In this document: piece by piece, positions 22,891 through 35,001 of the stretch
Layout: each line of letters begins with the position of its first letter
Position numbering within the stretch: position 1 is the stretch's first letter
NCBI RefSeq assembly: GCF_023898315.1
Contig: NC_064614.1
Location: forward strand, 114,421,501-114,485,500
Origin: Schistocerca nitens
Taxonomy: Eukaryota; Arthropoda; Insecta; Orthoptera; Acrididae
Length of the DNA: 64,000 nt
Reading direction: 5' to 3'
Program-made: the position numbers and the translations under genes
The notes under the pieces: model-generated
The model's database searches: none
The model's input: only the letters and a program-made list of their open reading frames with translations
What the model was told of the DNA's origin: nothing

Positions 22891-23382
22891 TAAAAATACT
22901 AGACTGCACTTACTCAGTCTCAATTCAACAGCAGTTAAACAATTTTCATGAAAAAGTTAACTGTCGTTTATTTGAAGAATTTCACCGACTACATTCCAGC
23001 AACTTCTCTGACTTTCAGCATCTAATATGACGTGAAAACGTAACTATGACGAATAGAAGGTATCAAGACATTTATTTTCAATTCTGAGTGCTTGAAATTA
23101 ATTCTAATTAAAAACAAATAGTGTTTGCTCACCGAATTACACTGAGGTTGCTTAGTAACAGGGCTTTTGAATAAACAATTTACGACAATGTTAAGCTACG
23201 TTACGTCCGCTATTACTGTTTAAAGAGATTTTAATGAAGTTGTATAACTTGTCTTCCCAGCTTTAAATAAAAAAGTAAACTGAACGCAACCCTGAAGATC
23301 GAAGACATCGTCACCCAGTAACTCAATAAACTGTAATTTAACACCCACGAAAGTCTACAAAAAGGAGGAGCCACAATTGGCG

Positions 23383-23402
23383 CCCAACGCGGGGCATGAA
23401 TA
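23383..23402 (+). promoter_or_regulatory. Primer-binding site, tRNA-Lys type
   Basis: TTGGCGCCCAACGCGGGGC at 23383-23401 begins with the TGGCGCCC complement of a tRNA-Lys 3' end, as in many retroelements. It would prime minus-strand DNA synthesis. It marks the end of a 5' LTR just upstream and the start of the leader of the older element. Confidence 0.75.
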
Positions 23403-24005
23403 TAATTAGGATGTAACGATTAAAAGGACGCAAGAAAATCAAGATTACTTAACTATCAATAAATCAACAACTGGTGAAATTTCAAAACGAGAACTTTCGT
23501 AATGAAGACAATATAAATGGCAATTATCAGTTGCTAACTTACCATTAACTATGAAAATTTACTGTGTGTCATAATATTTTGTGTGTGACTATTCTGTGAC
23601 ATATAACTAATATGTGGTCTGTTATATTGTATGATCGTGCTATGTTTGCTGACACAAATATGACGTAAATGAACTCGTGACAAGAATGTTCATACACGTT
23701 ATGTGCTGATGGTTAATGCATGACAGATGAGGTACCATCAATAAAAAGGTAAATACTGATAATTGTGCTGTCGCCTTAATTTCGTTTTTATCTTGATGTA
23801 TATTGGATCAGTAATCTGTAGCACAGTTAGTGTAAAAAAAAAGGCAAGGGTGTTTTGCAGACTGACAGTAATTTGCCAAATGATAATAGTATATGTATGT
23901 GTACCTAAAACGTGTGACGACTGATTTTACCCAATAACCGTGAATAGCGAGATTATATAGGACATGGTTAAGACATGTAACGTTATGATAGATGACAAGA
24001 CAGCT

Positions 24006-24765
24006 TGTAACCTCCCCACTATAAAAATCTTTCAAATTTAGTGTAACCTTCCAAAATAAATTGCGTAACCTATCAATAATAAAATGTGACTAATCTCTCA
24101 ATAGAAAATGTCGCTCAATTATAACCTTTCAATAATGACTGAGAATTTAAACTGGTAAATTTTGGACGTCAGTAGTGCTGCATCAAGGCCCTGAAAATTC
24201 ATTCTGGATAAATTGAAAAATCTTACCTCAATTAGGTCGCCGGATAACGCGTATATATCTGCTCCTATAAGAAATTTTTCTGGCGCATCTCTGTGCAATG
24301 CTGCCCGATAGATTTGTCATCTATAAAAAGAAACAACTGATTTTTCCTTTCAATAATCGGGATGACCAAGGATTGGAGAAATTAGTAAATTCTTTATATT
24401 GAAATGAATGATTGTCAAAAGTTACTTTTTATGAGAAAGATTATTATTAAGAGATTTTTTTAAACATTTACATGGGACTTGATATAACAATACTACATAT
24501 GCGCGAGGCTGCTTTCACCTTATACTACAACGCTCAGGCTCCGCCATCACTCCACCACGACCGGCCCAGCCAACACGCTACACCAGACTGCTCGCTAGCA
24601 ACTACTTACTCCTACTGCTACACAGTTCCTACTGCAGTCAACACAGCTCTTTGGTCTCAGATTCTCTTATAGCTTACATATCGCAGGCAGCACGTGAGCA
24701 ATGCATCGAAATTACATCAGCTCGAGTGGGCTAGCAACAAATTCTTTAATTATGGACCTCTTACA
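24006..24765 (-). repeat. 3' LTR of the younger retrotransposon
   Basis: 760 bp, TG...CA ends. On the minus strand it is preceded by a short purine tract (GTGGAGGG, plus-strand 24768-24777), a likely polypurine priming tract. Confidence 0.9.
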
Positions 24766-24879
24766 TAACCCTCCACTGGGGGGGCAAAAATTTGGCGGCG
24801 ATGGTGAGTCACTTGGACTTGCCATGAGCATCAAATTTTTCTATAATCTGTTTAGTTTACTAAGTCTACAGTCACAGAG

Positions 24880-25300
24880 TATATACATTATTGATAAGTG
24901 CAGAATATATTAAGAAATGAAATAGAGTGCACACACACTGAGTTCAGAACATACTAAGAAATGACAAAATGTATACGCAATGAGTACAAAATATATTAAC
25001 AAATGACATAAAGTGCACACGCACTGTAATAGTCTTTAGCATTTTTTTACAAGAACTGAAAATATTAACAAATGAAATAAAGTGCACACACACTGTAAAA
25101 GTCTTTAGCTATTTACAAGAACTGGATACATTAAGAAAAGAAATAAAGTGCACACGAACTGTAGAACTCTTTAGCATATTTAGGACAACTGATCATATTA
25201 ACAAATGAAATGAAGTGCATATGCACTGTATAAGTCTTTAGCGTTTTACAAGAATTTAAACGCACTGTATAAGTCTTTACCATTTTACAAGAACTAGGAA
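24880..25300. repeat. Tandem array of about 67-74 bp units
   Basis: About six units share AACAAATGAAATAAAGTGCA, CACACACTGTA and AAGTCTTTAGC-TTTTACAAG, starting near 24910, 24955, 24990, 25063, 25131 and 25198, with a partial unit at 25261. It lies in the untranslated tail of the younger retrotransposon, between integrase and the 3' LTR. Confidence 0.8.
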
Positions 25301-25785
25301 AAGAATTGGAAGGATTGCATCATGGTTGTAGCACAGTAGTTTGCTCGTAGCTGCACTGAAAGTCCGTATCTTTCTACAGAAGCACAACACCAAGTGAGCC
25401 ACTCTGAAGTTCTCTTCCATGAAGTATTTATCAGTGTAGCCAAGACACTGAAATGTTGTATTAATATTCAATGTTATCATTTTGGTAGTACATTAGGTAC
25501 ACCAAACAGTAGGACCATAATAACACCTCCATCGTTCAAGGTTGTGGACAGCTTGATATGTCAACATCACATTCTTGTAGAATACATACTCTTACAGCAA
25601 CGTAGAATTAGTGCAGAAACCAAATATAGTGCTCCATGATCATGAGGATGGACAGGACATACGGATATTGCAGTAATTGTTGGTAATTAGGTCAGAAGGT
25701 GAAAGATACAATTATTGTCATTCATTGGCTATTTACACAGCATTTAAGTAGTATGTATGGAGTATTACAGAACATTAATCGTAAT

Positions 25786-26022
25786 TCATCTCATTACAGT
25801 AATTATTGGCACTCATGGACCAGTTACTAAGCATTTTTTTATGCATTATTCAGAAGTCATAATTCAAAATGAGTTAATTATTGGCATAGCATTTATGCAT
25901 AAGTCATCTAATTATAGTAATCATTGGCATCATAAGACATCTCATTACAGTAATTATTGGCATTCACTGGCCAGTGACAAGGCATTTATTATGCATTATT
26001 CCGAAGTCATCATTCAAAACAG
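25786..26022. repeat. Direct duplication of about 85 bp
   Basis: 25787-25871 and 25937-26021 both read ATCTCATTACAGTAATTATT, GGCA(C/T)TCA, and ATGCATTATTC-GAAGTCAT. The intervening segment has a further degenerate copy of the ATTATTGGCAT motif. It lies in the same retrotransposon tail as the array at 24880. Confidence 0.8.
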
Positions 26023-26039
26023 GAGTTACTGCGTGTAGG

Positions 26040-27678
26040 ATCAAATTGTAGTGTTTATACATGATATCATGCAAGTGACATAAGACATATTTAAAATGTA
26101 ACACATTGTGACTATTACTCAAGGTTTGTAGTCCAATAATACGTAGATATAATGGATTCAATACAACAGACAAATTTATATTATATTTAGGACTACAAAT
26201 ATATCTTAAACTGGCAGCATTATTTATTTGTATACTGGTAACAGTTGGGACTGGTAATAAAAAAAAATTTCCTAGCAATGCATTGCGTTTGGATCGATAA
26301 TTAATTACTGGGGCATGAAAATATTTGCTTTTGACTTATTGCTGGAAATAAGGATTAATAACGTCATTCGTCATGAGTCAGCTGTAGCAAGGTTATGAAA
26401 CAAGTACAGTATGTGTGATCACATTCATAAATGATAGACACAACTGGGTAAAAAAATGCAAGTACTAGAACAGGTTTAATAACTAACTGCTTATAGCATA
26501 TTAATATCATGAAAAGCTTCTCCTGGAAAAAATTACAAATGGGTTATTGAGCTGAAAGAAAAAATGTATTATTATGCTGAAAAGTAGTGAACTTAAATTA
26601 ACAGGTAATGAAACGTGTACTCAATATGTATGTACTCTAGCTGTCTTTCCCAAAACATTCACTCATTATACAATGCGACATAAAACATACTGTCAAAAGG
26701 AACTGCAACACATACTTAAATAACTACATAGCATATCTTAACTAACAGAAAATATATAAACTTCATCATCATCCTCATCTGCAAAGAAAAACTTCATTAT
26801 TCATCATCACATTACCATTCTCCTCATACAACTATTCATTATCATTCATTACTTTATATAGTATAGAGTTTTCTTACTTCTAGCATATTCCATCACTAAA
26901 ATTAACATGTGTAGTTCTGTCTGACAGCTTGCCTCTTATTCTGAAAGAAAAATAATTAGTTAAGACTGCTATTATACAGTGTGTATAGTATATTCTGTTT
27001 AATGCTTGTTAATTCTGGTCCATTTACTCTTCATGACAAGGTATTGCATTTTCTTTCTTTCATTCCAGTTGTGAAATTTCCATTTCATAGTAAACCACTG
27101 TGGTTGTTTAATTTATTTCTTTTACATGGGATTGCTTTCTGAAAATGATGAATAAGGATTAATATCTTGCATTTAAATGATATACTCATTAAATAAAAAC
27201 TTGTTTATAGTGATATACCTAGGCATATGGCATAGCATTACAGAAAACGTATTATGTCAAAAACATTGACAATTTTCAAGTGCAAAAAATGTACACACAG
27301 TATCATAATGTAGTACCAAAAAATGTAAAATAGTCATGATGTTGAGATATCATAAGGCAAAATGTCATTGTCAACTGGTGTTTGTTACATCTTAAAGATT
27401 TCATAGTACATACAGAGAAAAATTCTACTTTCGATAGGAAAACAATCATATATACACAAAAAATGGAAAAATGTGCACGGTCTGATGTCTAACGACAAGA
27501 AAAGCGACCTGCTAACCATAGCTTGCCGGGCACTTGCCAAGAAAAAATACGATCATTATCAGTAAGCAGTCACATAAATATAATTGCATAAGTGGTCATA
27601 TAAAAATCAGGAAATGGCATTACAGTGTGATAAATCATAAAGTGTTCAGTGAAAGTCACGGCGTGTACAAACCTGTTT
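26040..27678. other. Non-coding 3' region of the younger retrotransposon
   Basis: AT-rich sequence between integrase and the tandem arrays. No envelope-like gene was seen on the minus strand, so this element appears to be a plain gag-pol retrotransposon with a long 3' untranslated tail. Confidence 0.5.
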
Positions 27679-28487
27679 CTACTGTCGTCTCCGGCGCTCT
27701 GCGGCACGTTTGACGTTGTGAAGCGCAATGTCAATTATTTCATGGTGACGTAGTCGACGAGATGTAGGAAATGATACTAATTCTTTAATTTTGTTAGGTG
27801 GTTCAACATTTTTCAATATAACAGTCGGAGATAGCATAGTAGATTCATTTGGTATGGAGTTAATTACATCCTGGAATGAGAGTATGTGTGTGGCCCAATC
27901 AATATGTTTTTATGGCAGTATGTTCTACATAGTTTACCAATTTCTTTCATGAGTCGTTCGCAAGGGTTCGAAGAAGCGTGATACTTGGATATATAGATCG
28001 GAGAAATGTTTCTAGCTCGCAACATACGGGTCCATATTGCAGATCGAAATTGTGGTCAATTGTCGGAAATTACTTTCAATACATGCCCTACACGAAGTAG
28101 AAAATGTTTTACAAATGCATTCGAAACAGATTTAGCAGTAGCTTTGCGTAACGGAGTGAAGGTAACAAATTTCGAAGTGAGTTCAACAGCGACAAAGATG
28201 TAACAAAAACCTCTATTAGATCTGGGAACCGGACCAAAAATGTCTACAGCGGCCATGTGTCTCAATTTAACGGGTACAATGGGATGTAACGGAGCAGTAT
28301 GTGAAGTCGTGTCTGATTTGGCTTTCTGGCAGATTTTACATGACGCTAAAACTCGTCGAATACATTTCCCCATGATGGCAAAATAACAGTCCTGTCTCAG
28401 TATAAGAAAACATTTTCTGGCTCCATAATGTGCATAACTCAAATGAGTATACCAAATTAATTTGTTACCAAGTTCGTCAGGAATGCA
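27679..28487 (-). pseudogene. Integrase of the younger retrotransposon
   Basis: It would insert the element's DNA copy. The N-terminal zinc-binding pattern is visible (HYGARKC, then CKICQKAK at about 28320). The first catalytic acid lies in AAVDIFGPVP and the second in VISDN at 28059. A TGA directly after it (28056-28058) stops the frame. Sequence continues in frame through a third-acid region (NPCERLMKEIG near 27950). A later shift leads into a C-terminal part ending ALHNVKRAAERRRR with the stop at 27679. Integrase fold clear; product broken. Confidence 0.82.
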
Positions 28488-29290
28488 TTATAACCAGTTG
28501 TTGCTGTCAGGGTGAGAGCGGCGGAACAGAATGTTATTGCGTACAGTGTAATGGTTTCTAATGGTAACGTTATTCTGATCTTGCCAAAGGTGTTTAATTT
28601 CTTTCCACACGTTGTCTTTGCTCTGCTCTTGTGCTATGTCTCGTAATGACGATGAAATGAAATTTTCAAATGCGACTTGTTGAATATACATGACGCTAGA
28701 ATTTGCTTGGCAGAAGTTGGTTGCGATGTCTTGCTGATTGTTGCTGAGAGAACGGGATAGTGCGTCTGCTACAATATTTTGTGTGCCGGGAATGTGAACA
28801 ATTGTAAAATTAAATTCCTGTAAATAAAGTTTCCATCTGCTTAACCTGTCGTGTGTAAATTTTGCGGAAAATAAAAACTGTATAGCTCTATGATCTGTGT
28901 AAACGGTCGTATGTCTTCCATAAAGAAAATGCCTAAATCTCGTAAATGCCCATACAACACATAATGTTTCAAGTTCTGTGACAGAATAATTGCGTTCAGC
29001 AGGTGACAGAATGCGACTTGCAAAGGCGATGTTTTTAATTACTGTAGTACCGTCTTCTTCAATTTCCTGAAAAATGTGTACGCCTAAAGCGGTGATAGAA
29101 CTGTCGGTAGCAATGGAAAAATTTCTAGTAAGATCTGGGTGTGATAAAAGAGGTGCATTCAACAAGGCATGTTTCAAATTAACAAATTCAGAATGTGCTT
29201 GGCTATCTCAGGACCAAATAGCGTTTTTACCCGTCAATTGGCATAATCTAGGGGTGTATAAAGCAGAGTAATGAATAAATTTACGGAAAA
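28488..29290 (-). pseudogene. RT thumb and RNase H of the younger retrotransposon
   Basis: The 229-codon open segment (29177-28488) contains the RNase H domain: ATDSSITALGVHIFQ, RNYSVTELETLCVVWAFTRF, VYTDHRAIQFLF, and the closing HIPGTQNIVADALSRS. RNase H removes the RNA template strand. Upstream, to 29290 in this frame, comes RT thumb sequence with one TGA near 29210. TAA at 28488 separates it from the integrase, which is in the same frame. The gypsy-type order RT-RNase H-integrase is therefore seen directly. Confidence 0.85.
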
Positions 29291-29292
29291 AG

Positions 29293-29793
29293 TTAATTAA
29301 ACCCAGAAAGCTGCGTAGTTGCAGTACCATGAAATTTCTGTAAAAGTTCTTCTAGTGTCTGTGGGCGATCTGTTTCATTAATAATAATGTCGTTGACATG
29401 ACGCGAATCAAGCACGAGTCGAAGTGAACCATCCTTTTTCTTAACAATATGGAGCGGGTTTACGTACGGACTAACTGCGGGTTCAATAATTCCTTGGTCT
29501 AGCATAGCTCGCAATTCTTTCTTAACCTGTTCTCTGTACATATACGGAATAGGATAATGCTTGACTTTAAATGTGTCATGCTGTTTAACTTGAAATTCAT
29601 ACATAAAACCTGACATAGTACCAGGGATGTTGTCAAAAACTGGAGCTTGCTGTAAAAGAATTTTGCGTAGTTGCGTACGTTCGTCGTCTGTATTTGCGCT
29701 GCTTTGTTTTACTTTATCAGAAATCATTTGCATAACGTCATAGTCAGCTTCGTCTGGTGTATTATAGTTGTGTACGTACGTATCTGTGAACAA
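29293..29793 (-). pseudogene. RT N-terminal part of the younger retrotransposon, truncated by deletion
   Basis: 166 codons cover the region after the protease and the RT fingers: YMYREQVKKELRAMLDQGII, SPYVNPLHIVKKKDGSLRLV, LDSRHVNDIIINETDRP and LEELLQKFHG. After KFHGTA (about 29318-29330) the sequence jumps straight to the thumb region, with a frameshift. The palm, with both catalytic aspartate boxes (VDL and YVDD), is absent. This removes roughly 150 residues compared with relatives. Confidence 0.85.
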
Positions 29794-29882
29794 TGTGGAA
29801 TGGCAGTCCGTGTTACGCGATGTAGAAATGACCTCTGTTCGATCAATTGCCTGTTCATCTGCAGATAAAGCGTGCTGAAATT

Positions 29883-30284
29883 CTAATGCCAGTTGTACAT
29901 TTCATCCTTTAACATTAAATAGGAATTTTGAAAGTCAATAACTGCGTCGTGTTGTACCAAAAAACTCGTACCTAAAATAACGTCTGTTGTCAATAAGGGA
30001 ACAATCCAAAAATTTGAGTGGAACGTATGACCTGCAATACGAAATGATAAGTGTGACTGTAATTTTACATCTACTCGTTTACCAGATACTGTTCCTTTTA
30101 CTTTAGTTTTGCCTAATGGTAACGTAGGATAAATATTCTCTTTGTTGCATTCGTTGAAGGTTTCTTCATTTATAACTGACATAGGTGATCCAGAATCGAT
30201 TACTGCTGAAAATGTGGATGATCCGATCTTTACTTCAATGACAGGGTGGGAAATGGTTTTTTGAATAACTGGTTTTTCATGCAA
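29883..30284 (-). CDS. Retropepsin-type aspartic protease
   Basis: 133 codons, minus strand. It would cut the Gag-Pol polyprotein. The active-site motif AVIDSGSPMSVI is near residue 29 and the second hallmark VILGTSFL near residue 107. Length fits one protease subunit that acts as a dimer. The frame is open, but Gag and RT lie in other frames or behind stops. It is unclear whether it was made by frameshifting or is just a surviving piece. Confidence 0.8.
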   Translation of the reverse strand: MHEKPVIQKTISHPVIEVKIGSSTFSAVIDSGSPMSVINEETFNECNKENIYPTLPLGKTKVKGTVSGKRVDVKLQSHLSFRIAGHTFHSNFWIVPLLTTDVILGTSFLVQHDAVIDFQNSYLMLKDEMYNWH

Positions 30285-30514
30285 AAGTGTGTCTCGGATG
30301 TCGTCAAAAGTAATAACATTTTCGTGAACAAGAGTCTGTGTATCAAAAGTATTGCTTACGTTTCTGGAAGATTAAATCTGTACTGTATCTAGTCAAATTC
30401 TATCCGACGTGCTATTATTTGCGGGAGGATGCTTTGGCATTTCGACTATTTGTACTGTTCTGTTATTTCTTCCTGACGTATTAGGTTCGGAATGATATCT
30501 ACTGTCTGGTTCAT

Positions 30515-33325
30515 TCATGATAATCTGTTGTTGCGGATATTCTGCTGTTGGTAAGACCGACTGTTACGCTGAAAACTGTGCTCATTATTTTTACGTCTAT
30601 CATGATAATCATTGCTATACGGCGCATTGCGATAGGAATTGAAATGATGTGTCTTCTGTACGTAGTGATTTCCTTGTTGCTGTGCATTACTATTTGGCGG
30701 AGTCGACGCTATATGTGTAGGCGGCGAAACATTAAAGCTTGGTTGACCTTGCAGACTACATTGTTGGTTAGGTATGCTAATCGACTGGTGTTGTTGATGT
30801 TGTGGGGAAAAGCATCTATTGTTGCCAAACTGTCTTTGCTGTTGCTGATAACTATGAGGATACTGGTATTTAAAATTTTGTCTGTTATTAAAATTTTGGT
30901 GGTTGTCATTCCTGGACCGTCTATCACCTTTGCTATTAAAATAGCGTGGCTGATCGTAATTGCCGTATGCTTGTCGGCCTTGGTTATGATGTGAAACATT
31001 TTTGTTTATGAAAGAATAGTCTGATTTCTGTACTTCCAAAAGCTGTAACAGATCTCTAAATGCCGAAATATTTTCTTTCTGCTGTCCTGTTAAAAGAGAT
31101 ACTCTTAATGATCGTGGTAATTTAGAAATACACAATTTGATAAGTGCTGATTCACTGAATGGCTCACTAAAGTATTGGTTTTGTTGGACCATGTGTTCAA
31201 AAAATTGCGTGACAGTGGGAAAATTTGAGTTCTCATAATTCGGTAAGCTAATTAATTGATCCTTGATTCCGCGCTGTGTCGTCTTCGACCGATACGCTGA
31301 CAGAAAAGCATTCTGAAATTCTTAAACCGAGTAGCAATGTCTCGCGATCGGTCTCATTCGAGTTGCCGGTTCGCCTTCAAAAAAACTGCAAATAAATTCA
31401 ATTTTGTGTGTTACGGGCCAAGTTGGTGGAAAAGCAAAGCTAAATTGTTGTATCCAATCCAAAGGGTGAATCTGTGTTCTGTCATTTTTAAACAACTTAA
31501 ATTTCCTAACGGATAGGAAGTGCTTGTAATCAAAATTATCGTCTCGGAATGTCTGAGCAGGCTCAGGATTGTATGATAATCTGTTTGTCTGTGGCTGTTC
31601 GGAATCTAAGTCACGTACTCTCTGTAAATTACCTAAATTATACTGGCTGTGTGAATGTGACAAATGTTCACAATGTGGCGTATGCTGTGACGTGTTAAGA
31701 GGCTGAAACATTTTTCATTTCTGTCACTTCTTGCTGTAAAGATGACAATTTTCTACGTAATGTATTATTGGACGAAGCTATCTCACTGATTGTCTGCTGT
31801 AAGTTTTCGAATTCGGGTGTTTGATTGAACGAAATTGGTGACGTATCGTCTGATTTGGTGTCATTGTTATTTTCGATACGACTGGCCAATTCAACAAATT
31901 TTTCAGTCAATGCTTTAACCTGATCATCATTTTTAGTGTCACAAGCATTAATTTGTTTTTGGATTTTACGTGTGGTTTTGCTTAATTTCTTAACGCCTGC
32001 TTTAATGGCATCGGGATCCTGTATTAATTCCAATTGTTCAAGTCTGCTGGTCACTGTCTGAAAGTCTACTGTGTGTGTGTCTGTTTTTGTTTTTAGATCA
32101 GAGATTTCATCATGCAATTCGGTGTTCAACTGTTTGATAGTATTGATTTCGTCTGATACTGCAGCAGTGTTGTTGTCTACGTATGTTTTTGCTTTCGTAA
32201 ACAATTTACGCTTATCTTCCTGTCTCTGTGCAGTAATTGTTTCCATGACTTGTTTCTTTACTTTGTTCTGTTACTGTACAAATTTACGGTAACGCGTTTC
32301 ACTGTTTTGTAGGTGGTGATTAAAACGTTCGTCAATTTGACTGTTCTGTTGGTCAAATTTCGTATCTACTTTCGCATCCAGTGTGCGTGAAAGTTCTGAT
32401 GACATTAATTTAAACTCGTCGCGTAACTGTGTTGCGTTTTCAGAGCATTGTTTAGCGACTGCACTAATTTCATCTCTAAGTAATTTCGCTGTGGCTGCAT
32501 GTGTATTACTTAATTCTTGTGCAACAAATGTAATTTCTTCACTACTATTCCTAGCACAAGCCTTAATTTCCTCACGTAATTGTTCTTTAGTATCATGAAA
32601 TTGCACGGCAACGGCTGCAATCTGTTCATTAATCTGTTTAAAGTTCTCATTAATTTGTTTGATCGACCTGTCGTGTTTTTCATTCGACTGTTTGAAACTT
32701 TCATTAAGTTGTTTGAAATTGTTGTCTTGTTTTTCATTCGACTGTTTGAGATTTTCATTAAGTTGTTGTTTGAGATTTTCATTAAGTTGTTTGTTAGAAT
32801 CATGAAGTTGTAGCAATAATGCCATAACTTGATCCATGCCAATATTACCTACTCTATTCTCTGTGCTGTTTGATGGCGTATCTGCAATTGTCACGTTTTG
32901 TGTAACCATTTGGTCATTCTCTGATTCTTGAAAAGATTCGACAATTGGATGTACACTGTTGGTCACTACACCGGAATCAAATAAATCTGACATATTTTGA
33001 GTACATTGTTCACCTTCGTTAGAAACATTTCTCTGTTCACTGTGTAAATTTTGCCAATCATGTGTGTCAAACTGGACAGCGTTCATTGTAACGGATCGTG
33101 CCGCGTCATCATTTGCCGTTAAATTAAGTGTGGACATAACCGAATGTGTTTATCATCTGGAATAAAATCATTACTAGTGATCGGCACGCACTGATTATCT
33201 GTAATTAGAGGATTATCACTATTGCACTGACTGTCGCTAGTATTATCGGTCAAATTATTCGAGTCAGCTTTTTCACTCTTTGCACATCGCGATGTACTGT
33301 TAGCAGTTTTTCGCGGCATTTTCAC
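30515..33325 (-). pseudogene. Gag of the younger retrotransposon
   Basis: The Gag region reads from about 33325 (MPRKTANSTS) to 30515 in pieces. First come 288 codons (33137-32271) with repeated QLNENLKQ and QSNEKxD segments, a probable long coiled coil. 183 more coiled-coil codons (32246-31695) follow a single TAA at 32271. Then comes a capsid-like part (DWIQQFSFAFPPTWPVTHKI, 31711 on) after a one-base shift, with a stop at 31322. A Q/N-rich tail ends at 30515. No CCHC zinc knuckle was found; the tail is basic and N/Q-rich instead. Capsid identity is inferred from position and pattern. Confidence 0.7.
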
Positions 33326-33555
33326 AAATCAAAGTTAAGCACAAAATGAAACAAAGACAAAGCAAAAATGGAACAAATACAATTACAACAAAGAGCAATA
33401 AATTGCCGATGATCTGTGAAAGAAAGAGTGACAAATTAGTAAATGCGTTGTGCCAGATGCAAACTACATTTAATATTAAGTAAATAAGAGCAGATATATA
33501 ACTGACTACATCTCAGAAATTCACAAAAATACGATCCTGGCCGGTTGTCGACAAG

Positions 33556-34326
33556 TGTAACCTCCCCACTATAAAAATATATAATTATCTTTCACATTTA
33601 GTGTAACCTTCCAAAATAAATTGCGTAACCTATCAATAATAAAATGTGACTAATCTCTCAATAAAAAAATGTCGCTCAATTATAACCTTTCAATAATGAC
33701 TGTGAATTTAAACTGGTAAATTTAGGACGTCAGCAGTGCTGCGTCAAGGCCCTGAAAATTCATTCTGGATAAATTGAAAAATCTTACCTCAATTAGGTCG
33801 CCGGATAACGCGTATATATCTGCTCCTATAAGAAATTTTTCTGGCGCAGCTCTGTGCAATGCTGCCCGATAGATTTGCCATGTATAAAAAGAAACAACTG
33901 ATTTTTCCTTTCAATAATCTGGATGACCAAGGATTGGAGAAATTAGTAAATTCTTTAAATTGAAATGAATGATTGTCAAAAGTTACTTCTTATGAGAAAG
34001 ATTATTATTAAGAGTTTTTTTTAAACATTTACATGGTACTTGATATAACAATACTACATATGCGCGAGGCTGCTTTTACCTTATACTAAAACGCTCAGGC
34101 TCCGCCATCGCTCCACCACGACCGGCCCAGCCAACACGAAACACCAGACTGCTCGCTAGCAACTACTTACTCCTACTGCTACACAGTTCCTACTGCAGTC
34201 AACACTGCAATTTGGTCTCAGATTCTCTTATAGCTTACATATCGCAGGTAGAACGTGAGCAATCCATCGAAATTACATCAGCTCGAGTGCGCTAGCAACA
34301 AATTCTTTAATCATGGACCTCTTACA
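33556..34326 (-). repeat. 5' LTR of the younger retrotransposon
   Basis: 771 bp, TG...CA ends, about 96% like the LTR at 24006 by eye, with an 11-bp insertion near 33580. Downstream on the minus strand (33555 downwards) no canonical TGG-type primer-binding site is evident. Confidence 0.9.
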
Positions 34327-34865
34327 AGCTGAAATGGGTTCATTTAGAAGTACTACTGACAATAATGAGTCAGGAACGGAGCACATTCCGACATCCTTAA
34401 TAGTGCCTGTAGATAACATGAGCCGCATAATTTAACAAATGACGAAAAGTGTTTAGAACAACCCAATATGAATTCTGAAGTAGTTGATTACCAATCAGAT
34501 CGTGTAGATGATGATATAACTGATAACTGATAACGCAGATAATTTGGAGGCAACCAGTAACCAGCAAACTAGCTTAATCCGTTAACATTAATTTTAATGT
34601 AGTTAGCGGAGAATGAAAACCGGGAAAAACAGAAAGATAAAGAAAGGGGAGAATGGGAAAGACTGAAAGAACGAGAGAAGGAAGAACAGAGAAAACAGAA
34701 AGAACGAGGGAAGGAAGAGTGGAGAAAACAAAGATAAGGAAAGGGAAGAGTGAGATAAGAAAATCTTTGACGATGTAGCACATATGAACCAAAGGTTAGA
34801 TGATATCAATAAAAAATATGAAAATGTGCCTAATCTAGTAGGTCAACTAATTATATCGGTAGATG

Positions 34866-35001
34866 AGGTAACAACGAAACTATCTAGTCTAGGTTCAACT
34901 GTAGAGTCATTGACTGAAAGAATCGACAATATAGAGTTAAGTAATCAGAACCAGTTTGAGGAATGCTTAACTAAGCAAGCTCAGAAGTGGTAAGAAGAGG
35001 T
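34866..35001 (+). repeat. Gag internal duplication, copy 1
   Basis: About 135 bp encoding part of the coiled coil. It repeats at 35645-35783 with few differences (AGAGTCATTGACTGAAAGAA is identical in both). See the finding for its placement. Confidence 0.88.

Larger units (their letters stand above)
24006..34326 (-). mobile_element. Younger Ty3/gypsy-type LTR retrotransposon, both LTRs
   Basis: About 10.3 kb on the minus strand, bounded by direct LTRs at 24006-24765 and 33556-34326. Each LTR starts TGTAACCTCC and ends TCTTACA. AGCT precedes the left LTR (24002-24005) and follows the right one (34327-34330), a 4-bp target duplication. In the minus direction the order is 5' LTR, gag, protease, RT, RNase H, integrase, a 2.9-kb tail with tandem arrays, 3' LTR. 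By eye the LTRs differ at about 25-30 positions plus an 11-bp indel, so the insertion is not recent. It cannot be autonomous because the RT core is deleted. Confidence 0.92.

Noticed and set aside
24880-25300. A CRISPR-like array
   Set aside because: The repeats are adjacent degenerate 67-74 bp units without unique spacers, in a eukaryotic retrotransposon tail.
26040-27678. An envelope gene in the younger retrotransposon
   Set aside because: No signal peptide, membrane segment or frame of useful length was found between integrase and the 3' LTR on the minus strand.
28006-28203. Plus-strand frames inside the younger retrotransposon
   Set aside because: They are antisense shadows of the integrase, RT and gag reading frames.
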